A stretch of DNA of 64,000 bases from Carpediemonas membranifera (Eukaryota; Fornicata): positions 1,054,001 to 1,118,000 of the forward strand of contig JAHDYR010000062.1 in the NCBI GenBank assembly GCA_019828565.1, in the 5' to 3' direction. The stretch's first letter is position 1; the number at the start of each line of letters is the position of its first letter. The position numbers and the translations under genes were made by a program. Under the pieces are notes generated by a model. The model had not been told where the DNA came from, made no database searches, and was given only the letters and a program-made list of their open reading frames with translations. Positions 55,892-64,000 of this stretch are shown in pieces.

Positions 55892-57736
55892 TCATCGCTG
55901 CCACTCCCGCATCAATCCGCGGCACGCCTCAAGTTCCGCCGCCCACCGCGTCTCATGCGCGTCGAGGTCAACATCCCGCTCCCGATCCTGGGCCGACGGG
56001 GCGGCCAGCAGCTGGGACGCGCGAGGTCTGTCCCGAGGGTCCCTCCGCAGCAGCAACCTGAGCAGGATGAAGAGGGACGTGGGGGCACCGCCCCGGGCCT
56101 CCAGCTTGTCCCACCGCTTCTCGTCGGCCATGCGGGCTGTGTCCCGCAGGCTAGAGAGGATCTGCGTGTCATCCTGCAGCAGACTCCCGCTGTGGACGGC
56201 CATCTTGTACGCCCACTGTCCGGGCGTGCTCGCCTTGAAGGGACGGCGGCCGAAGAGCATCTCGAACAGCACAACGCCCGCGGACCAGACGTCGACCTTG
56301 ACCGAGACGTGCGCTCCCCTCAGTCCGCGGGTCTCGGCGTCCATAGAGCCCAGGGCCTCGGGCGGGAGATAGTAGTACGTCCCTCGCTCCTGTCCGGGCA
56401 TGATGGTGCAGTCGTCGCGGTCGTCGTCGAGCTGGTGACTGAGACCGAAGTCGGCGACTCTGATGCGGTGGCCGCGGGAGTGGTCGAACAGGATGTTGCC
56501 GGGCTTGATGTCGTAGTGGATGATCTTCATCGAGTGCAACTGGTCCAGCGCCTTCACCAGCTGGACAAACACCAATCCGATTTGCTTATCGGTGAGCTTG
56601 CCGACCTTGAGCTTGGCGTCGAGGTCGCCCCCCTCGCACGCCCGCATGACGATGACCATCTCCTTGGCCTCCTTGATGGGGAAGACGTCGTACATCGGCA
56701 GCAGGTACGAGTAGTCCTCCGACCGGTGCTGGGTCACCTCGTTCCAGCTCTGGATCTCGTTCTTACGGGCCTCGAGGACCGCGGTCTGGTTGCCGCTGTG
56801 GCCCGAGAGAGTGTGTATCTTGCATGCGACTGTCTTAAACCTGCTGTTCTCGAGGCACTTGGCCAGGTAAACGCTAGTCTCGCCCCCCTTGCCGAGCAGG
56901 TCGTAGATGAAGTACTCCTGCCCCGTACCCTCGTTCTTCACGCAGTAGTAGCTCTTAGTCGAGTCCCGGCACTCATCATCCGTCGGGTTCGTCCCAATCC
57001 GCGCGTCCTGGGCGAGGTCCCGCATGTGGCGGATGAACGGCGTGCTCTGAAGACGACGCCGCTCGAGCTCGGCCTTCTCGTTGTCTATTTTCGCCGTCTG
57101 CAGCTGAGAACGGTCGTACCGATACAGACTCCGCAAGAACTGCGCGTCCGCGCTGTTCTCGTCCCCAGTATAGCTCGCCACGCTCTCCCCGCCCCGCTTG
57201 CGACGGCTGGCGTCGTACTTGGCCTTCATGCTCCCGAACTCCGCTAGTAGTCTGGCCGTCTCGTTCTCGTGCCTCAGGATCTCCGCCTCCATGGTCCCCC
57301 CGCTCCAACGGGGCGGGCATGGGTCCCCGTTCAAGCCTGCCCCGCCCTCGTTGAACTCGCCGTACTGGCTCTTCATCTCGGACTCGTGGCGGAAGAGCGT
57401 CTCGCGGTAGACGGGCACAAGCTCGTCGAGGTGCTGGATGAGGTTCTGTCGTTCTGTTTGGACAGCGGCCTCAGTTTGACTCGCACGAAGGTGCTCAATC
57501 ACCTTAAGGGCTTGTTCAGCAGATTCCATGCGCTGTTTGTATTGTTCGAAGCGGGTTTTGCTCTGTTCCAGCTCTTTGCGGAGCGCATCGTTCTCTCTAC
57601 GCAGGGAAACCTCGGGATCGTTGTCGCGCTTCGGCGTACCGGTGAAAAAGTTCGTTATTGACGTCTGAGCCTTGCGCTTCTCGGCTTTCTGCATCAAGGC
57701 GTCGCGTTCCGGCTGGGAAATACATGAGCGGCGCAT
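55892..57736 (-). CDS. TLK: Tousled-like kinase with N-terminal PIP box
   Basis: 614 aa from ATG 57736. Residues 24-31, QTSITNFF, form a textbook PCNA-interacting PIP box flanked by basic residues (KRKA before, PKR after). A long coiled coil follows (LRRENDALRKELEQSKTRFEQYKQR). The kinase domain starts near residue 270: YFIYDLLGKGGETSVYLAK, VACKIH (VAIK Lys), catalytic IIHYDIKPGNIL (the TLK HYD variant), DFGLSHQLDDD, GTYYYLPPEAL and VDVWSAGVVLFE. Catalytic residues are intact. TLKs phosphorylate the histone chaperone ASF1 and support replication-coupled chromatin assembly. The C-terminus beyond the domain is short. Confidence 0.9.
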   Translation of the reverse strand: MRRSCISQPERDALMQKAEKRKAQTSITNFFTGTPKRDNDPEVSLRRENDALRKELEQSKTRFEQYKQRMESAEQALKVIEHLRASQTEAAVQTERQNLIQHLDELVPVYRETLFRHESEMKSQYGEFNEGGAGLNGDPCPPRWSGGTMEAEILRHENETARLLAEFGSMKAKYDASRRKRGGESVASYTGDENSADAQFLRSLYRYDRSQLQTAKIDNEKAELERRRLQSTPFIRHMRDLAQDARIGTNPTDDECRDSTKSYYCVKNEGTGQEYFIYDLLGKGGETSVYLAKCLENSRFKTVACKIHTLSGHSGNQTAVLEARKNEIQSWNEVTQHRSEDYSYLLPMYDVFPIKEAKEMVIVMRACEGGDLDAKLKVGKLTDKQIGLVFVQLVKALDQLHSMKIIHYDIKPGNILFDHSRGHRIRVADFGLSHQLDDDRDDCTIMPGQERGTYYYLPPEALGSMDAETRGLRGAHVSVKVDVWSAGVVLFEMLFGRRPFKASTPGQWAYKMAVHSGSLLQDDTQILSSLRDTARMADEKRWDKLEARGGAPTSLFILLRLLLRRDPRDRPRASQLLAAPSAQDRERDVDLDAHETRWAAELEACRGLMREWQR

Positions 57737-57966
57737 AACACGATAAAACAGCCTATCGAGAGTCAGCCAGGAGAAGAGTCAACCCGTGAACAGTGTCCAT
57801 CGGAGCATGCTGCATTGCTCAACAAATGTTGAGTTCCGAAGGGTGGGTTGACAAAACTGAAGGTTGTGAAAGGAGAGAAGGGTCAGGTTTGACGAGTAAA
57901 CTCGTTTGTAGGAGCCTGGTGTGTCGCCCGGCCGACTCTCTGGGTGCGAGCAGGCTAACCGCCACA

Positions 57967-60900
57967 ATGGCTGAGGAATGGAATCGCGGTAACACCCTAT
58001 CGCGTCTCAAAGACGAGCTCAACAGTGCACTTGAGAACCATAAGGCTGGTGGCACCGCAAAAGTCATCTTCTTCAAGTCCGCCACCGGCTCTGGGAAGAC
58101 GAGGATCTTTCTCGAGGCATTGGACGCTGTTAGCAAGGAAAGAGAGCAGAATCAGAAGGCTAAGCCCCATATTATCCTCTTCTCCCGCACTCACCAGCAG
58201 TGCGATCAGCTCATGACGTCGTGTCTGACGAGCTTCCCTCCCAAGCAGAATCGAACGTTCGGCCGCTTCATCGGGAAGCAGAAGCTGAAGTGCTGCGTCG
58301 GGGATGAGCCCATAGATCATTTCTGCGCCCGCAAACGTCTCAACAAGAACAAGCTGTTGTCGACACGACCGTTCACCCTTGAGGGCTTTCAGGAGTTCGC
58401 AGACGGTCTATCTGACAGAGGGATGACGACGCTCACACACAGCATGAGCGGGCAGAACAAACCTGGGAAATCCAGCAGACCGATGCCCACGCTCCTCGTC
58501 GGCCCTCACGCGATGATTGGGGAGAGCCATGACAAGGAGGAGGAGGACGTGCCCGAGGATGACGACGATTCAGAGGATGACCAATATTTGTCGGACGACG
58601 GGCCCGAGGAGGAAGACACAGACTCCGGACAGCCGTCCTTCCCGGCTATGTGGTCCTTGAACAGCAGTCAAACAGCGAAGTCACCGACGCATGGTGCAAG
58701 GCCAACGCCGACCACAAGACGCTCGTCATGATACACCACTACGGCGGTTGTTACGCCGAGGGGGCTGACCTGCCTCCTCGCATGGTCGGCCTCGCTCTGC
58801 TGTTCGGGCGGTATTACGGAGTTCCGATGCCTTCCATGGACAGTATTTTCGACGGACTCTTTTCGATGGACAATGATTCCGATACGATGCGCCAGTCGGG
58901 CCGTATAGCCTCCCAGCAGGCCGGCGGCAGGGCTGTCCGAGGGCCCGAGGACCACGGGGTCGTCGTCTGCATCGACAGCAAGTGGGATACGTGGGAAGAG
59001 AAGCCGCTCAACTCCGAGGAATGGCTCGGCACCATAGAGAATGACGATGACGAGCAGGCTGTGTTCAACAAGATATCTGATCGACTGGCCACCCCCCACC
59101 CCGAGGCCAGCCGCCCCGACAGCATCCTGCTCCCTGTTGGCGCCCGGAGAGCCAGCAGCCGAAAGAAGCCACTCGTCGAGGTTCTCAAGGAGCAAGATCT
59201 GAGCTTTGATGTCGACTTCACCATGGATGTGCCTCCGGAAGCGATGGTCCACACAGAGTCCGGAGAAAGTGACGACTACAACGTCAGCGACATCATCTGG
59301 TCGACGGCGGTCTTCGAGATCCTCAAGATCCAGCACAAAGACGACCTGGTTAAGCTCAGCCGAGCGATCAAGAACCTCGGTGCGGTCTTCGTCGTCTCCC
59401 AGATCCAGGCGCTCTTCACCGACCCCACTGGCATGGCGGTCGACTCCCCGATGCTGACTTCCACCAGGGGGAACAATGACCCAATGGAGCTGTTTGTCAC
59501 GCTCAACGAGCGCGGGGCCAAGGATGCTGTGACTGAGCTTACTGAGTGGGTCAACGAGATGTTTACAGACGAGTTGGCCACTGTTTGCAGGGATTTCGCC
59601 TCCATCGCGGCAGATAGGATGATGACCTTGAACGGGCGGGCCAACTTCATGCAAAAGTGGGATGCCAACAGGCTGCCTGTGGATTCAGAGGAGATTCCTC
59701 AACTCAGCAAACTCCAGAAGCTCCTTAAGGATGAGCTTAAGGATGAGCAGATTAGACGCGGTTCCTACCTGAATGGAGATAAGGACAACATCTGGTTCAC
59801 CGAGCTCGTGTACAGAGTCGCAGCGCCCAGGCTAGCCCAGTTCACCCGCAGCATCCTCCAGAGCATTAGCATCAAGGAATTCGTGACGATGAAGACCGGG
59901 TCGACTGGCAGCGAGCTGTTCCACACGGGAGACGGGTCTGCTGCGTCTGCCAACCGCCTCCTCACCGATGCCGCCCGTGTCCTGCTCGAGGGGACCTACA
60001 TTCCCCATCTTCTCCGGGAGATGAGTGATGGGACAACTCGGGTCAACGCCGTGCTAGCTGTGCCGATCCGTAAGAACCCTGCACAATGTCACGCATGTCC
60101 CTTCTGGCCGCCCGACTGGGATTTTGATCGGATGGGGGTCTGTTTGAGGTCCGCTGCTGGTCGGGCCAACACACCCAATGTTCAGCTGCTACATGCGTTC
60201 CAACGGAGTTCGTTCTCGATCGGTAGCTCAATCGCCAACCGAGACTGTCAGCCCATTCCATGTGACCGTCCCGTGCTCCACGCCTTTATCATCGACACCG
60301 ATGCCATGTTCCAGGATGAGAAGAAGAAGAAGTATTACCAGGGCATCGCTCTCCTCGCCTCGATCCTGCGCAGTGGTTACCTGTCAGAGGCCTCATACAA
60401 GAGCGAGCTGCGCTATCTCGAGGGCCTGCTTGATATCAAATACCTTGCCCAACGCACCCCCCGGGTCGAGTACGACGACGGCCGGCTGACGTTGCTGGTC
60501 AACGCTCATCAAAATGTCACTGGAACAGATGCAGAGAAGCTCCGTGACGCGACTTTGACCTTTACCGCCACCATCGCGGATGCTATCGAGAAAGGCACCG
60601 ACTTAGTGCTCCACATCGCGGCCCACGGCACGAGCACCAGGGTCGAGCACTTCGGGGCCCTGAAGGAAGATGTTGCCACCGTCTCGGTCATTCTCGGCCA
60701 CCAGAAGTTTAATGACCGAATGAAGGGTATCTTCCTGAACTTGAATCTGTTCATGCACGAAGTGAACATGCGGCAGCAGAGTGTTAATGGCCCAGGCCAG
60801 CTTCTCATCCTCAGCATGCAGTGCCGACCTACGATGAAGGACACCCCCATCGATACCGACACCGCCAAGAACGAAGAGAAGACCCTCCTCATCAACCACC

Positions 60901-61319
60901 TGCCCGACCTGCCCGGGATAGTGGCGTTCTTCGCACAGAGCCCTCCCTTCAAGAACATGGTCCACAACAACCTTGGCGACGACACCGCATTCCACGCGAT
61001 CAAAGAGTGTGCAAGGAGTGATGAAACTTTTTGGACACAATATGAGTGGCTTACAGGTGTTGTCTGCGACCAGTTCGCCCTGCTGTGCGTCTTGCTGGCG
61101 TCTAGAGCGGTGGGGCACGATGATGTGTTCATAACGGCTGCCGAGTATTTGAGGGATTCAAGAGATGCCACTTCTATGAAGAGGAGACAGTCGAGTAAGA
61201 TCGTCCCGATGCAGCCAGTTCTCTCCGGGAAGGCGTGGCACGATGATAGGATGGAGTATGGTGTGAGTATGTTCGACTTTGTCCAGGACCGCCTCAATAC
61301 GCTTATCGAGAAAAATTGA
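57967..61319 (+). CDS. XPD/Rad3-like helicase fused to a caspase-like (C14) domain
   Basis: About 1106 aa from ATG 57967. Residues 38-45 are Walker A SATGSGKT; motif Ia-like LFSRTHQQ is at ~71-78, as in XPD/FANCJ/DDX11. An acidic run follows a GESH segment that may be a degenerate DEAH. GGCYAEGADLPP..GLALLFGRYYG is motif V, and QQAGGRAVRGPEDHGVVVCIDSKW is motif VI. FeS cysteines and motifs III-IV are absent or compressed. A helical middle follows. C-terminally, AFIIDTDAMF, AAHGT (His ~876) and SMQCRP (Cys ~942) match caspase strands and dyad. One frame change near 58590-58675 must be resolved: a 32-nt intron (58590..58621), a 26-nt intron (58650..58675), or a real frameshift. All three donors/acceptors are weak. 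Confidence 0.7.
58590..58621 (+). other. Possible mini-intron or frameshift in the helicase-caspase gene
   Basis: Donor GTCGGA, acceptor AGACACAG; 32 nt. It lies in an acidic reading frame that still looks coding, so a 26-nt alternative (58650..58675) or a frameshift remains possible. One of these must join the two frames, because the motif V/VI and caspase parts lie in the second frame. Confidence 0.35.
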
Positions 61320-61377
61320 AGCCAGGCCTGGCTGACGCAATGAGTGCTTTCGCTAACTTTGAAGTCTCAGCAAGGTG

Positions 61378-61383
61378 AATAAA
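61378..61383 (+). terminator. Poly(A) signal of the helicase-caspase gene
   Basis: AATAAA in GGTGAATAAAGTG, about 60 nt after the stop. Confidence 0.5.
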
Positions 61384-61457
61384 GTGTTGTCAATGAACAG
61401 TTTAAGCCAGCGTAGAGGCGACCATGGGGCGACCCACCCCGACTCAGCCCAACCTAT

Positions 61458-62455
61458 TTACTGCCCCAGCTGGGCGATCTTGTCCGGCACGTACACCTCG
61501 CTGACGAACCCCAGCCCGAGCAGGTGCAGCGCCTCGATCTCACACTTGCCGTTTGCCTCCACCATCGCGTTCAAACTAGCCGCGTCTACTTGACCCAGCC
61601 TGCCGATGACGCTCCGAGCCTTCGCCCTGTCCGCCTCTGTGAGGGGCATGAGGGCGGGCTGGAGGTCGTACTCGACGACATCAGCGGCGGTGATCCCGAC
61701 GAGCTGCATCTCGGGCAGACTCACTGCGAACTTATCGCTGGAGTCGCGGTAAGTCGTGAAGATCTCGTACCCGTGGGGGTCGCCGTCCACGAGGCACAGC
61801 GCGGGGATCCCAGTGGCGTCCAGGATGGCCCGGATGAGCTGCTTCGTGGGGTAATCGGGGTAGCCCTTGCCGGTAACGATGATGCCGGGGCAGCAGTGGT
61901 CGCCCCGGGGCACGCCGTCCTCGAGCAGGCGGGAGAATACAGCCTCCTTCTCGACGACTAGGAGCCAGCGGGCCGAGGTCACGACGCCCTCTATCAGCTC
62001 CGGCAGGGTGGGCACGAGCGAGGCTTCCCCGGCCGTGTGGATGACGCGGCGGCCCTGGATGGTGTAGGAGATGTCCCCGGCGATCAGGCCCTTGGGGGAG
62101 GGCACGATGTTGGTCATGTAGCGGGGGATGCCCAGCACGGACGTGGCCCGGTCAATGGCCTCGTCGCTCTTGCGCTGAGTCGTGAAGAGAGGGACGTTGT
62201 TGTAGTACACGTCTCGCTTGGACATGTGCTTGTGCTCTCCGCGCAACATATGGATCTTAGAGAGAACCATGTACATTCGACCTGGATTAGAGTAGTGGCA
62301 AGAGACATACTGAAGTCTTTCACTGAATTACCGTTGTATGACACCGCTTCGTCCTCCTCTTCACATCGAAGAGCAATATCAGTGCTTGAAGTGTCAAATA
62401 GCCCATCAATTAGCTGTTGTGTTAACACTTCCACACGATTTGAGACGAAATCCAT
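61458..62455 (-). CDS. SPO11: SPO11 meiotic recombination endonuclease (Topo VIA-like)
   Basis: Spliced CDS complement(61458..62281, 62311..62455), 322 aa. Exon 1: MDFVSNRVEVLTQQLIDGLF...NSVKDF. The splice gives SRMYMVLSKIHMLRGEHKHM followed by SKRDVYYNNVPLF. The catalytic tyrosine should be the second Tyr of RDVYY (Tyr75), which attacks DNA. The winged-helix 5Y-CAP continues to about residue 130. The Toprim domain has VVEKEAVF (metal Glu) and VDGDPHGYEI (DxD). All catalytic residues are present, so the gene is consistent with an active meiotic break-maker. It lies 3' to 3' with the helicase-caspase gene. Confidence 0.9.
62282..62310 (-). other. Mini-intron, 29 nt, in SPO11
   Basis: Phase 1, donor GTATGT, acceptor CTCTAATCCAG. 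It gives the most canonical donor and branch-point-like TAA in the set. Confidence 0.9.
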
Positions 62456-62794
62456 CCACAATTCTTTCCGGCGTGTGTCTTAAAAGTGCGGTGGCCATGG
62501 TGGAGACACACTGCCGTTGGGGTGGAAGTAGTTCTGCCGTTGAGGTGCTGATTGTAATCATGCGTGTTGCTGGGCTTGGAACTTCCGGCGTTCCTCGCAC
62601 ATCCGAATAACCTCGCCGGCAATGGAGAAGTGATGGGAGAACTGTGTGCTAGACAGACGCTATTAGAATGCTGCGTGTCTTGGCTCAGGCCGTGTCTGAG
62701 TGGATGTCCCCGCCAAACATGCGTGGGGGCCGCGGAAGGCGGTGTCATCGGTATTTAAAGTAAGATGGTATTTCCATGTATATGTGATCGTCGG
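62456..62794. other. Intergenic, 339 nt
   Basis: Between the SPO11 start and the 3' end of the next minus-strand gene. Two short overlapping frames exist but look non-coding. Nothing recognised. Confidence 0.5.
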
Positions 62795-63763
62795 CTAGTA
62801 GTGTGTCCGTATGGGGCTTAATACATGAGCACCGCTGTGCATTCCCGGCCGAACGCAGTGCACGCGGGTCTGCGAGTTGAGCGGCGGGATGGTCATGATC
62901 TCAGACTCGGAGGTCGGATCGGGCGAGGCTATGTCAGAGACCACCGACCAGCCTGAGTTCACGTCGTCGGAGAAGATTGTCTCGGACGACACGCTCTGGG
63001 GTGGGCTAAACGCGATTGCGTTGAGGCTCTCTAGGCAGCCGCTAGGGCTGAGCATCTCCTGCCGAGGCTGAGCAGGCACCGCCTCGGCCTGGATGTGAAT
63101 CGCGGTGGGCACCCCCATCGTGATCTCGGGCTGCTCGGACGGCGGAGAAACGGCGGGGGCGAAGGACGCGGGGTTTGTGGGGGTGTAGATCGGGGAGGTC
63201 GGCGGGCTCATCAGCGGCGACAGCGGGGGCGACATCGGAGGGGAGGTCACCCCGTGACGAGTCTTGCGCCGCCGCTTGCCCTTGCACGAGTAGAGCTCGC
63301 GCGTGATAGATGAGAGCGTCTGGCGCTGGTATGTGTAGTAGTGGCGGTGAGGCTCGTGCGTGGGGAAACAGGAAAGCGTCGCATAGGCCGCAGTGTTGTT
63401 CTTCCGGTCGATGGCGAGCTTCAGCCGGAACTGGCACGGTTCAAACTCCTCTTCAGGCATGTCGGGCGGCTTCCGGTTGTCCTTGCAGATGAAGTAGACG
63501 GTCTCCCTCTCTCCGTCGTTTGAGTCCTGGTCAGCAGGGTCGGTTGGCGGTTCCATTTTGGTAGCTATCATCTCATTCTTGGGCACGCGATCGTCTTTCT
63601 GCTTCCCATGTCCCCCCATCTTCCCAACTTTCACCAAACGGATGCCATCGCCAACGCTCGTCTCGAACTGCTGGATGATCCGCTTGTAAACAATATGAAC
63701 GGGCTCAAACGGGCTCAACTCGTTGTATAGTGGCTTGTGCGGCGGAGCGGGCGGCTTCTCCAT
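62795..63763 (-). CDS. Putative zinc-binding (WRKY-GCM1-like?) regulatory protein
   Basis: 322 aa from ATG 63763; the frame is open upstream (to 63970), but that part lacks domain character. A central segment, VYFICKDNRKPPDMPEEEFEPCQFRLKLAIDRKNNTAAYATLSCFPTHEPHRHYY, places two Cys and a pair of His (HEPHRH) in the spacing of FAR1/FLYWCH-type fingers, whose family pattern is C..CPF.(I/L)...H.H. A basic patch follows (CKGKRRRKTRHG). The C-terminal half is Pro/Ser-rich (SPPMSPPLSPLMSPPTSP) with acidic SDD clusters. A DNA-binding regulator is possible, but this is a weak match. Confidence 0.5.
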   Translation of the reverse strand: MEKPPAPPHKPLYNELSPFEPVHIVYKRIIQQFETSVGDGIRLVKVGKMGGHGKQKDDRVPKNEMIATKMEPPTDPADQDSNDGERETVYFICKDNRKPPDMPEEEFEPCQFRLKLAIDRKNNTAAYATLSCFPTHEPHRHYYTYQRQTLSSITRELYSCKGKRRRKTRHGVTSPPMSPPLSPLMSPPTSPIYTPTNPASFAPAVSPPSEQPEITMGVPTAIHIQAEAVPAQPRQEMLSPSGCLESLNAIAFSPPQSVSSETIFSDDVNSGWSVVSDIASPDPTSESEIMTIPPLNSQTRVHCVRPGMHSGAHVLSPIRTHY

Positions 63764-64000
63764 GGATTTATGGTTGAACGGGATGCGTGTTCCTAAAATG
63801 CCCGTAAATCTTGAAATCTCGGCCGAAGTCAGGCCCCCGACGGCATGTCCGGGTCCATCAGTAGCCCATAGCCCGGCCCGCCTTGTCATTATGCTCTCCG
63901 ACCAGAGCTGCACTAGTCTGGAACGCTTCTTCGGACAGACGATTCGAGACCTGCTGTTGGCCGGGCTCAAAACTCAACCCACACCGCTAAGACTAGCACC
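63764..64000. other. 5' flank of the last gene, to the window edge
   Basis: The minus-strand frame remains open but without domain character. No plus-strand gene starts here. Confidence 0.4.

Noticed and set aside
55955-57247. 430-codon frame antisense to the tousled kinase
   Set aside because: Shadow of the kinase gene; Val/Leu/Asp composition typical of antisense frames here.
1-64000. Prokaryotic operon, CRISPR array, phage or plasmid
   Set aside because: Introns, eukaryotic protein families and poly(A) signals throughout. No direct-repeat-spacer array was found.

Overview
This window is nuclear DNA from a compact, G+C-rich protist genome. It holds about 40 protein genes on both strands, with short spacers and no operons. 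The gene set is eukaryotic: ESCRT proteins, adaptin, dynein, eIF5B, Ras, TFIID-like histone fold, NOT4, tousled kinase, SPO11. Codons end mostly in G or C, so many long antisense frames are open by chance. Nine very short spliceosomal introns could be placed from frame and homology: eight of 28-32 nt and one of 41 nt. They begin GTTTGT, GTAYRT or GTCAGT and end in a fused branch point/acceptor close to TTAYNCAG. Several stop codons overlap an AATAAA or AGTAAA poly(A) signal. These traits, plus a mitochondrial-processing-peptidase alpha-like gene and NEK and RCC1-like genes, suggest a free-living metamonad (fornicate, Carpediemonas-like). That assignment is inference.

Layout. 1-7 kb: a partial secreted papain-type protease, the ESCRT pair VPS20/CHMP6 and BRO1/ALIX, a TBC Rab-GAP and MPP-alpha. 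7-16 kb: NOT4, a polytopic transporter, a NEK pseudokinase, a decayed pseudogene, two proteins of unknown function, and the C-terminal stub of a Fanzor/TnpB-type RNA-guided nuclease. 16-24 kb: a ZC2HC zinc-finger protein, a half-size ABCA transporter with a ubiquitin-like tail, a secreted plant-type LRR protein, a Ras GTPase split by two mini-introns around a 19-nt exon, a bacterial YqeB-type gene that has gained an intron, and RRP17/NOL12. 24-40 kb: a CBM20-glycerophosphodiesterase, a surface protein, a 416-bp duplicated piece of the phosphodiesterase gene, an LRR protein, a RING protein, an inactive-looking alpha/beta hydrolase, TAF12- and PAC4-like proteins, dynein intermediate chain and a MYB factor. 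40-64 kb: a bacterial-type MnmA-like thiouridylase, AP-3 delta, CTF-repeat and low-complexity proteins, a small heat-shock protein, an RCC1-like protein, eIF5B, a CHY zinc-finger protein, an XMAP215-like TOG protein, a membrane protein, a tousled-like kinase with a PIP box, an XPD-like helicase fused to a caspase-like domain, SPO11, and a putative zinc-binding protein.

The most unusual gene is the helicase-caspase fusion at 57967-61319. It pairs Rad3/XPD-type helicase motifs with a C-terminal peptidase-C14-like domain carrying a His-Gly and Gln-Cys-Arg dyad. Second come the Fanzor fragment, the bacterial genes (one intron-bearing), and the mini-intron set.

Limits: all assignments are by eye, with no database search. 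Start codons were taken as the first ATG consistent with the domain or a splice join. No rRNA, tRNA or CRISPR array was seen.
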